Assembly (NCBI RefSeq): GCF_023343835.1
Contig: NC_064437.1
Span: 56,432,972 to 56,496,971 of the forward strand
DNA length: 64,000 bases
Origin: Lagopus muta
Lineage: Eukaryota; Chordata; Aves; Galliformes; Phasianidae
Direction of reading: 5' to 3'
A program made the position numbers and the translations under genes. Under the pieces are notes generated by a model that worked only from the letters and a program-made list of their open reading frames with translations, ran no database searches and had not been told where the DNA came from. Positions 53,701 through 64,000 of this stretch are shown here, piece by piece; the first letter of the stretch is position 1; every line of letters begins with the position of its first letter.

Positions 53701-56700
53701 TTTCTCCAAACCCTTTTGCTTTATGCATGATAACCTCTTGTCTACTCTTTTTACGTGCTCCAGTGCTGTTGGGCACTGGGGTTTCGTGTGGGCCTTACTG
53801 CAGGTGGCAGAGCTGACCTTGCATCAACTCACAGCTGTGTTCCTTTCTGGTACAGAGACTGGCTGTGAGTCACCCCAACCACTGGTAGCCCTTAGTAGTT
53901 CCCTTTGGGACAGGTACCTTCCTGTCTCTATCTGCTGCCTAAGAAATGTAAGAGAATCACACGTAGATCAGGTGCTCAAAGTAGATCATGTAAATATATC
54001 CTCAGTGTCCCACATGAATAAAAAGATGGGAAAACACAAACTGATGGAAGAGGGCTTTGTTTTCTTAAAGCAATGGCCAAGTGTGTAGCTGGAATATAGG
54101 CAAAGGAAATGGGAGACTGCTTACTTTCTGTTTTGTTACTCCTCCTCCTCCTTCAGGATCTGGGATGCTCTCTGGGTGCAGGGCTGTTCTTCAAGCAGTG
54201 AGAGAAACGTTCCTGTCAGAATGGGGGCTGGCTGGTGATACCCAGTGCACACAGTGCTTCTGCCTCCTTGTCAAATTCCTCCCGTTTCTGAGCTGCTGAG
54301 TGAGGCAGCTTGGATTCACTGCTGGAATGTGCAGTGAAACAAGGCAAAGCATGGATGGAAACAGCTGGTGTGACAGAGCTGGAGAGGAGGTTCCCAGGAC
54401 TTCCAGGGTGTTCTTCTATCTCACACAGAGGAGTTCAAGAGAAGTGGCTGCGCTATGGGAGCCCATGGGGTCTGGGGCAGCAGCAGGGTGCGTTGTGCTC
54501 CTGATGTTCCACCAGTTCCTAGCAGGGCGACCCAGGATCCTTCTGGGAACTGACAGATAAGGAAACCTTGATTGTCAGCTGTGTTTGATAGTGCATCTTC
54601 TTACACAGAGCACATTCCTTCTATCCGATCCTTTCAAGGTCACCTGACAATAAAAGCAGAGGGCTGCTCAGTGGATGGCAATTTCGGAACAGTGACACAC
54701 GAATTTGCACTTTTTCTGTACCATGTGCTCCTGAGGAATCCCTGAATGGAGCCCTGAGCTCCGCATGTGGGCTGATACACACTGGCTGATTGTGGAGGTT
54801 GTATTAATAAGTCTTTGTTGTGCTGTGCATAGATGTTGGCCTGTGTGGAAAGAGAGCTGAAGGGCTGCACAAAGGCTGCAACCAAGATTTCCCAGTGCCT
54901 GCTTTGTGACATTCAGCAATTTGATGGCTGCTGTTGTCTCCATCCGTGGGGAAGTTGTGCTTGGAAAACCACCCGGAGCATTCAGTGGTGCTACCAACAG
55001 CACTGCCAATGCAGCTCACTCTTTGTGAATTTACAAAAACCCAAGGTAGATCCTTCTTTCTCACTGCAGTGAAACCAAGGAAGGTTATCTGGGGAAAGCC
55101 CCTCCTGCTCTGCACACCCTTCCTTTCTTCCAGCGGTGTCACAGAGCATTGCTGGCTCCTGAGGCAGCTCTGCCTTCTGACCAGAGTACTGTATTCAGCA
55201 GGACACACAGCTGACAGCTCAAACTGGGAAATTGTCAAGAGTAAAACAAAAACAAAAATAGTATTAGAAGAAGATAAATAACTATAATATCAACAATCAC
55301 ATCCATGTATAACTAAATTATGCATTGCAGAAATGCATTGTTGATGTATAAGCCAAAGTATCCCATCAGTTCCTAATTTCTACATGCTTTTCGTTCCACC
55401 AGGGCTTGGATAATCATTTTACAAACCAATTTCCTGAGAGCTAAACACGCTTTATGCTTTGCAGCTTCTCCTGACTTCACCTTTCTGGAGTTATGCACAG
55501 AGACTGCAGCATTGGTATGTGTATAAAAGCTTGGCAGCTCTCCACAGTTGTGGAATTTACAATCACCACTGTGTGTATAACACTTGGAGCAGTTTTTTTT
55601 TTAAATTTATTTCTGGTGGATGATGAATTGGGCCATCTGTCTCCAATGTCTGCTGACCCTTCCCCCTGCTCTCTGCTCCTCTGGTCCCTTGGCAATGTCG
55701 CACAGTCAGACAAGGTCAAGGTCTGGAGAGCAGGTCTGTGACCTTCACTGCTGAGTTGCAATGGCTCTGCCTGCATTTCCTGGGGCAAATGCCATGCACC
55801 CACAGATCTGAGATGCCATGTGAAGAGAAGGGATCCATTTACAGTAATATTAAGAAGTTCTTTTGCATATGGAGTTAGCGTTCAAAGGATCATTTCTTTT
55901 GGCCTAAAGTTAAGGGTTTAGGGTAGTTTTTCAAAACGTAAATGGGATGCTGGCTGATCTGCACCAAAAGTGGCTGAAGGAAGACACTTGCCATCAGATG
56001 AATTGAACACAGGTCTGGAAATGTTCAGTGAAGACACATTTAGACATCACCGAGACAGATGGAAGCTTCGATGAAACAGAAATAGAAGTCAAGTGAATTT
56101 GTCTTAGCTCATTCCATTTTGCCCCTCGCCTGAAATAAAAACATATGACAGCGGTGTAAGTAGCAGCAGGCAAACAGATATGAACTCCTGTAAACCCCTA
56201 TAAACAAAGGTAGCATTAGTAACCTGATCCAAAGTCTTCTGAGATTCATGGGAATTCCAGCTCTGAATTACTGAGTTTATTGGGCTTTGGATTAAGTGTG
56301 TAGATACAAAGGACTTTATGTGACAGCCTGCAGTGGTTGGTAAAGGTCTCTGTGAGCACTCACAGAATCTTTGGGAAGCTCTTTGTAAGCATCTACATCT
56401 TTAGCATGAACCTAAGACTGACTGACTGCGGTGGGCAGCCATGGTCCGCTGCACAGGGAAGCGGCTGTAGCAGTTTTGCCGGTCACGTTACAAAACGATG
56501 AGTCAACTTTATTAAAAATAAAAGGGTATGGAAATGGTAGGGTTCTGTTTGCTTTTAAATAGAAGGCTGTAGGTTCTTTTCGTTTACTGCCTCCATTTTG
56601 GCCTTTGTAAGTAAGTGCAAACTGTGCTGCAAAGCAGCTGTGTGTACACAGGAAGATCAGGAAATTCTCTTTTGTTGAAATCTGTAGTTCTCACACAAGG

Positions 56701-59700
56701 AAATGACTCCAACACAGAGGGCTGATACACAGTACAGAATATGATGAGACTTGCATTAACATCTTTGGAAGAGATGGCACTGAGCTAGTGGAAGGTATGA
56801 TGGAACGAGGTTTAATGTAGCTGACCAGCAGTGAGGAAGAAGGAGATGTTCTCACTCAGGTTAAAGCAGATAAAACACACCTGGCAACTGAGCAGCTGTA
56901 GGATGTCTGGAAAAAGATACGTGCTGGGTGTGTGCTACACCCAACCCTCACCCCTGACCCAAAGTGCCATTCATGGGCACCTGTAGAACTGCAGGATAAA
57001 GAACGGTAAATATGATACTGGGGATCCTCGGTCCTCCACATTAATGCAGAACAGACACAGCTTCAGTCCCTCCTGCTGGGATTTAGCTTAAGAAACCCCT
57101 AAGTGTCTCTGTATGACTTTACCAAGTGGTCCCCATGATGGAGTAGACTTTAGTTAGCAAAAGTGAGTGGTCCGCGCATAAACTCAGCATGAGAGGAAGG
57201 CACTGGGGTAGGGGTGGCAGGGACTAACATAAATGTTTTCCCAGTTTTTCCTTCTTGTTTTTTTCTTCTTTTCTTCTTGTTCTTGAAGTGTTAATGAGTC
57301 TTTGAGATTCGGCAGCTTCTGTTCAGTTCTCAGTGTATATCACAGTGCAAGAGATCTTGGTTTCAACAGCAGGGACAGACTTACGAGTTGTATGAAAATC
57401 AAACAGTCCCTTCATTGTTGTAATAATGGTTCCTCTGTCTTAATAATCCCTCAAAGACCGAAACAGAAATCGGTTTGCTCCTTGTAGGGAACAGAAGTTG
57501 GGAACCATAAAATTCAGATTACTTTGAGACTTCTGTCTCTCCGACTTTACCAAATGGCAGAAAATTAGATGACATCAAAGAATCACTGGAAAGGGGCTTA
57601 TTTAATTAGGAAATTTATTGAAAATTGTCACAGGTGGCTATAATGCCAACAAGCTGCTTTCAGGTCACTTTGCTGCCAAAAAGAGCGGCACTGTGTCTGG
57701 ATAAGGGTTCAAAAGCTGAAACGATGAACTGTGACAGAGAAGTGGAACTCTCTGGGATACACAGTCTGTTAATTCTACTGTCTGTACTACTGTGCTGGAG
57801 CTGGTTTTGTTGGAGCAGTACCCAAACTGACGTGATAAATTAATCGAATTCTCAAATTAACATGAATTATCGTACTTAAAACCGTTTGGATGACGTATTT
57901 ACACAAATAACAAACCTGCCCTTATTTTTCTGTTTGTTTGTTTCTCAAATCTCTTTGAAATAACTATTTTTCCCTTTCAGTTTGGGGATTCTGGGAAACT
58001 GCAGCTCTCTCTCGAGAACAGATGGCAAAGAATTTTTCAAGTGCCCATTCAGAAACGACATGTAAGTGCGAGTTGGGTCGGAGATCACTACAACATACTT
58101 CTTCCCAAAGCCCTTGTAGTGCTGGATTCACTCTGATCCCTCAGCTCATCTCATCTTTCAGAGTGACGTATGAAGGGCAGCAATTGGCTTTTGTAAGAAA
58201 CTGCAGTGCATCTTACAAGCAGTCGGTTCTGAGTTCAGTTCTGCAGGATGCTTTGCTGCCGTTCTCCAGTTTACGTCCCCACGGGTGTGAGGGCTTCCGT
58301 AACAATTTCTACTCATGACGTCAATTCTGTATCTTTTGCAGGTTTGATCAACAGCTTGCAATTACTTTTCTATGGGGAAAAGAATTTATGGCAATGTTTT
58401 AACAATTACACATCGATTTTAGTTGCAGATACTGGGGAAGGGTCTCCAAAGAGGGAAATTAATTGCCCTAAAAAATCAGAAATCTGCAGTCAAACAGGCT
58501 TTGAGTTTTGCTGGTAAGGTTGGTTTATCAGTCCTCTGCCTGCTTTGATTGCAGCTACCGAATGATGTGAAAGACTTCTGGAAAGGAGACAGAGAAACCA
58601 CGTCCCTAATGAAGCAGCAGGATTCAAGAGGTGGTGTATTTCTGAAGGATTATCAGAGGTCTTGAGCATGCAATGGGATACAAGGCTGGAGGCCAAGTGC
58701 TTTCACCCCCACTAGTGCCATAATCCATAGAAAATGTCTGTCCTATCCTTCTAATTGTAGACTTTGCTGAGAAAGACATGAAATGCTGAGAAAGTATGAA
58801 ATCAAAGAGAAAGTTGTGGAGGACTTATTGATAACTAGTCCGAAAGGCTAAACTGTTTCCAAATTTTGTTATATACTCCATGACCTAAAAGACCAGCTCT
58901 ATCTGAAAGTATTTTTAAGCCAGATAAAACCCGTGGGGGTTAACAGCTCTCCATGGTGAGACGTCATCAGTATCCATGGTCCATAAATCACGTTCACTGA
59001 TGGGATCCTTGCTGATGTATATCTGAGCTGACTCACAGATTTGGAACATGGGTGTTCTGGTTGTTTCAGGCTTTCCACCAAGATCAACATCCTTGTAACA
59101 ATACCAGAAACAGTCCTCATGAAAAATACCATCACAGATGTTCTGAAATAGTTTTAAGACTCAGACTGTTCGTCATGGGTTTGTGGGCCTGCCCACCTCT
59201 TGCCTTTGTGCGCAGGATGTTGTTGGTAATACGGTTTCACTGAAATTCTTCTGGAATGTCCAGTGAAGTTGCTGAAAAAACCAACTTCCGCAAACATATT
59301 ATGCAATCTGTTATGTGGAACCAGAGCAGGAGCAGCCTGTCCAGCGGGAATGGTTTTGTTTTGTATTATCCTTCCAGCAGGGCTTTACCCATGTGTGCTG
59401 GAAATTACACTATTAAATGCTCCAGCATGGAAATTTGGTGTGAGGATTATCGGACTTATGTTTTCTCGGTGCATTGCAGTGCTGCTGGCACGGAGGTTCT
59501 CTGGAGATTCCACCGCAAAGGTTTTGGGACACCAATGCCTGAAATGAGGAAATCTGAGCCCTCTGCTGAGGCACAGCAGCAGAGACTGTTTTCTCCTTAT
59601 ACCACTCCTTATACATGGCAATGACTATTAAAACCGTTGTTCTCTCGCTTCCCTCAAGCACTCTGTTCAAAGCTGCCCAGCTGAACCAGAGCCATAGTGT

Positions 59701-62525
59701 TGTTTCAGCTTAGTAGCTTGTTTTCTTAAGTGGACAGACATAAGCCTTGAATAAAAAATACTTCCATCTCAATTTCTTTTAGTCTTTCCCCAGATCTACA
59801 TGTAAAATGTACGTACCTAAATGACTGAGGTGTTTCAGATGCTGAGTGTACTGGCACCTTTCCTGAGCTGGATCAAGGACGGTTCTCTGCAAACAAAGCA
59901 GAAGCAGCTGTGGAGCTGCTGCCTCCTGGAAGCAGAGCCTCAGATGCTCGCTGCTACCACCCGCCTTTGCTCCGTACAGCACAGTGCATCCAAGGTCAGC
60001 CTGTCCCATTCTCTCAGTGCGAGCATGTGGATGTGACCACTCCTATCTAATTGCTTGGGGCTGAATCCCTGCTCTGGTGCTGAGAGCTGTGGAGGGGGTG
60101 GCACTCGATTATTTTCAAACAGACCCACTATCTGTTTAGCATTTGGGTGCGATGCAGTTATTCAGCCAAGGTTACACTATACTCTCTGATGGCACTGCTT
60201 TGTTTTTAAATCTGTGCTCATTTCCGTAGCACACTCGGTGCTGTGTGACGGAAGGCAGTTGTTCCTTGCTCCACGTGATGCCATCACTACCATGTGCTCC
60301 GGGCCTCACCACCGGCCCGGTCCTGTGAGTTGTTCATCACAGTCCAAAAATAAAACTTGTTCACAGTGTGATGTATGGAATAGTCTTACAGGGGAAGGGA
60401 AGGGAGAGCTTTATTACTTGTATCATTTAACATTGGGAGACATGAAAACTGGAAAATATTACGCCATAGTAGAGCCTTTCAAATCACTGCCGGGGTTGCC
60501 AGCAGCAATTACAAAGCTTCATAATCCATTATAGAGCTTTATTTCATCCTTCCATTGGCCTTTACTTGGGGAATGCCTTTCTTCTAGTGAATGTCAGGTC
60601 GTCTTGTAATAAGAAAGGGGCTTTTTCTGAAAAACAGTTGCTCGCATTTCAGTCTGATTCTCATGGTCTGTAAAAAGGTTGCATTAATAAACAAATGACC
60701 ATTAAAAACAAATGAAATTCCACAGCTTGGCTACACAGACCAAGCAGTTCACTGGGATTTGTTCAAGATACAGCTATCTTTCTTCAGCCTTTCACTGCCG
60801 AGGCTGCAATGCTGGCACAATGAAAGAATTGGTCACACATCCTTATGGTGGTTATCCATAATTGTGTACAAAGGACTGAGTAACAGATGTTTTGAAAGCG
60901 CTGCTCAATTATTACTGACTTAATTGATGCCTGCACATCTTTCCAATGTATATACTTTATATAAAATCTGGGGCAAACATCTTAATTGCAAACTCAATCG
61001 AGCCTCTATGAGGCTGAGGCTTCAATTTTGTACCACAAATATTTCTTGCTTGCAATCGCAATATTTTATTTTTGCTACTTACACCAGAGATTTGTATCTC
61101 TGAATTTCACTCTTGGAAAGTTACGTTTGGACTTAGATGTATGACACTTGTTGTTTGGAGTGACACACACAAATCCCCATACACCAGAATGAAAATTCAG
61201 CCCTAATCATCAAAGGGAAGTGAGGACTAAATGAATGTGTGTCATGCGTATCCAATTTCCCCACTGATCATCCAGAGAAAATAAATCACTGTGGATGTCC
61301 TTCCACTTTTTCTTCTTTGTTAAAGCAGCTAGAAGGAGCTCTGTGCTAAAGTCACCCTGGGACTCCCCAGAGAACACTAAAACAAATTAATACATGTTGA
61401 TTAAATGTTTTAGCCCATATTAAGGGCACTTGAAAATGATAGGCCTAGTTTGTCATGGCAGCACTCCAGTTTTTTTATGTACTACTGAAATCAGAGGATA
61501 AAAATGGAGGAGGAGATCTCCACTAAACTAATACTCAATTTCATCCATTTTTAATACACCCTTTTTTGGATTGCACTCTTTGAGATATATTTCTCGTGCA
61601 CCAGTCTCTTGGAGATGCTTAATGTCCAGCTGTGCCAGGATCTCCTCTCGTCTTCCCATTCTGCATTACTGAAAAAGTGATCCACAGAGCAGAGAGAAAA
61701 TGGGGAAGGGCTGCACAGAAAGGCCTGGATTGATTAAGGGGAAAATTTCAAATGTCACAGATTTCTGTGAGGTATCCAAGCCGTATTGATTTTCAATGAG
61801 TATGTGATAGCTTACAGTCCCTCATCTCTCTGAAATGTTCCCTTACACCCTAAGGCAATTTAATTTGGAAAGAATTGTTGGAAGAAATCTGATAGGTGTA
61901 TAAAATGAGCGGTATAAAAAGCATGCTGTCACAGCAAAGGCAGTGCCCCGAGACTCGGAACCTGCTCAAAAGTTAATTGAAATCAATTGGAAAGACTTCT
62001 GTTGACTTAAATAAGCTTTGGATGAGCCCTTGGGAGAGCTGCTTTCAATACTCAGATTTGCCACAAATGTCTTGAATGACTCAGGGGAAGTCGCTCAGGG
62101 CTGCATCCAGAACAAGGGCCAGATACTGTAAGGAGATGGCTCCAAGGGAGGAAAGCATAAAAGGCTGTGTACACAGCCTCATGCTGCAGGGCTCTTTTCA
62201 GGAGTGTGTTATGAGCTGCTAATACAAGCCAAATAAAAATTTACATTTAGCCTGTGGCACTTTCAGTTGTAGGATGATGTCAAGACAATTTAAAAATACT
62301 TTGAAAACGAGGATGGGGCACTTAGAACAGCATCTGTGGTCAGAATAGCTTGGATAGAATGCCAAGAGCCACCAGTCCTCATGTTTCTGAGCACAAACTC
62401 ACCACCAACTAGAATTAAGAAGCAGATACCTCAGTGGAACAATGTGTTACTGTTAAGCAATTTACAGTATCATTTATTTGAGCTGTCATGCAGCCATACC
62501 TTGCTGTGGATCCCCCCCCAGGAAT
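50800..62525. other. Intergenic DNA downstream of SMC3, no gene recognised
   Basis: Nearly 12 kb with no recognisable coding exon. Short A runs occur at about 51115-51134, 53071-53084 and 53492-53503. An isolated exon-like unit flanked by strong splice signals lies at 57981-58061. The part from about 60540 to 62240 is AT-rich and free of recognisable repeats, a texture often seen in conserved non-coding DNA. Confidence 0.65.
57981..58061 (+). other. Exon-like unit of unknown identity
   Basis: A strong pyrimidine tract with CCCTTTCAG precedes 81 bases that are open in frame 1 (27 codons, starting FGDSGKLQLSLENRW). The unit ends at consensus donor GTAAGT. It matches no protein I recognise. It may be an exon of a non-coding RNA or a chance pairing of splice signals. 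Confidence 0.25.
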
Positions 62526-62670
62526 AGAATCACAGCATTGCAGAATCACTGAATGGTTGGGTTGGAAGGGACCTCAGAGGCCACCCAGTTCCAGTCTTGC
62601 CATGGGCTGGTTGCCACCCACCAGATCAGGTTGCCCAGGGCCTCATCCAATCTGGCCTTGAGTGCCTCAA
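62526..62670 (-). mobile_element. CR1 LINE 3' fragment, minus strand
   Basis: The sequence 'gaatcactgaatggttgggt', 'tggaagggacctcagaggcc' and 'caggttgcccagggcctcat' is the reverse complement of a CR1 3' region, truncated at its 5' end near 'ggccttgagtgcctc'. Confidence 0.9.
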
Positions 62671-64000
62671 ACAAAGAAAGGAGGTCTCTCTTTCTATTCT
62701 CTCTGGGGCCTTTTGCTGTCCTTGCCTGCCCTTGCTGAATCCTGTGTTTGGGGCGGCATTTGTCACAGTGCTTCATTGCAGGGGTGTTGGGGATGAGAGC
62801 TAGTTATCTTGAGCCCTCAGGTTTGAACCCTTGAGATTCCCTACCTACAGATTGTTGCTGCTTTGCCACGAGGTACTCAGGAGACCCTCTCCAGAGTATT
62901 AGCAGCTCTGGGATGAAAACCAGCAGCACAAGATGTGTCTTTCCTGAGTGCTGACCACCACCAGCCAAACCACTGATGGCTCAGCCAAGTTGTATGTGAA
63001 AAAGCAGGAGATTGTTCAGATGACTCAGGTAGTACTAAGAAGACAGAATTGTCAGGTAAAAGAAGCTTTTAAGGAGATGCCACATAGTGATTGCAATGTT
63101 TTCCAAGTTTTCAGCCCCAGAGGACAGGGAGAAGGAGCCATCAGTTTCTGAAAATTTCTGTTTCCTCTTTAGAGAAGATTTTGTTGCTTGGTAAAATTTA
63201 CTGATATTTTCATGGGTTGCTGAGGCTTTCTAGTGAGTTTGATGCCAACTTACTTTAACATATGCAACAAGCTCTGTCTTCCAGTCTGTGTCAGTGGCTG
63301 CAAGCCCAAGATATTCAAGTCACTCGAAGTTCAGTCAAAAGTAGGGCTTTTGGCTTGTCCTACCTGCAACAAGAAGAGAATGGGAGATTTAATTAATGCA
63401 GTCAAGGAGAAGGAAATAAACCTCTACTATCAGACAGCAATGTTTAACAGACAGTTTGAGCACCATGATCTGTGCCCATGAAGCAGTACTTCTATGGAGC
63501 TGACTGCCTGACTTGGATGTGTCTTTGGTGAAGACTCCAATGAAGTTCAGGGACAGGAAAAATATTGAGCGATTTTATCTCTTTGCCTCATACCCAGCTC
63601 TCTGGGATACAAGATATCTGCAGCATCATGTGTTGGATGAGCAGCCTTAGTTGGTGTTGCCTACAAATGTCATGCATCTTTTGGACATTGGGCCTTCTAG
63701 GAAGGGTCCATGGCTGGTTTGTCTTCCTGGTGTTGGTGCAGAAGCAGATAGGGTGTGTAATGTAAGCCATGCTTTGCAGATGTCTCTCAACCCTTCATGC
63801 TGAAGAAGTCAGGTTGGTTTCATACTGAAGAACATTACCACTTTTGTTATCATCATAATCATTAATTTGTTACTCTCAGCCCATTACAAGCCCTGGAAAA
63901 ACTGAATCCAAATCCACAAAATAAAATGGATTTCCTGTGTTCTTCATAGCTCTTCTCCACAGTGTGGAACTGCTCAAATTTCTTAAAGATGAGCTCAGAA
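62671..64000. other. Intergenic DNA to the window end, no gene recognised
   Basis: Several short open frames are present but none resembles a known family, and none has paired splice sites I trust. No RBM20 exon 1 and no GC-rich promoter island is visible. Confidence 0.6.

Noticed and set aside
63233..63481. Open frame with several Cys near the window end, tested as an RBM20 or zinc-binding exon
   Set aside because: It does not resemble RBM20. The Cys spacing fits no zinc motif I know, and no GC-rich promoter is nearby.

Overview
The window is vertebrate nuclear DNA, almost certainly from a bird and most likely a galliform such as chicken. The evidence is many truncated CR1 LINE 3' ends with the avian-style terminal ATTCTRTG motif, compact introns, and two adjacent multi-exon genes, DUSP5 then SMC3, both on the + strand. 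This gene order is the conserved amniote order (chicken chromosome 6, human 10q25). Species and chromosome are inferred from memory, not from a search.

Layout: 1-14,560 is intergenic DNA upstream of DUSP5, with several CR1 fragments, simple repeats and a G-quadruplex motif, and no coding exon I could recognise. 14,560-15,480 is a GC-rich promoter island with two perfect CArG boxes, CRE-like sites and a TATA box, followed by DUSP5 (4 coding exons, 14,986-23,063, 385 aa) and a 3'UTR of about 1.1 kb ending near 24,210. 24,240-30,230 is a 6 kb intergenic spacer holding an AP-1/ETS/TATA-like module. 30,230-31,060 is the SMC3 CpG island, with a 36-bp repeat carrying CTCF-like motifs and a YY1 site. 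SMC3 follows (29 coding exons, 30,968-50,383, 1,217 aa). From about 50,480 to 64,000 I see no gene. In mammals RBM20 lies further on, and no RBM20 exon is visible here.

DUSP5 is an inducible nuclear ERK1/2 phosphatase, and its promoter carries the SRF-type elements expected of an ERK-responsive feedback gene. SMC3 is a core ATPase subunit of cohesin. The two genes have unrelated jobs and are simply neighbours. All 33 coding-exon boundaries were placed by reading splice sites against the known protein families, and every exon joins in frame.

The most notable observations are: (1) SMC3 intron 19 has a perfect minor-spliceosome (U12) AT-type donor, and its acceptor is either AT-AG or a very rare AT-AT; only the AT-AT choice gives exactly the 1,217-residue vertebrate length. 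(2) A near-perfect 36-bp repeat with CTCF-like motifs lies in the promoter of a cohesin gene. (3) A three-armed inverted repeat in SMC3 intron 7 can form two mutually exclusive hairpins. (4) Splicing elements, regulatory clusters and candidate non-coding elements lie around DUSP5.
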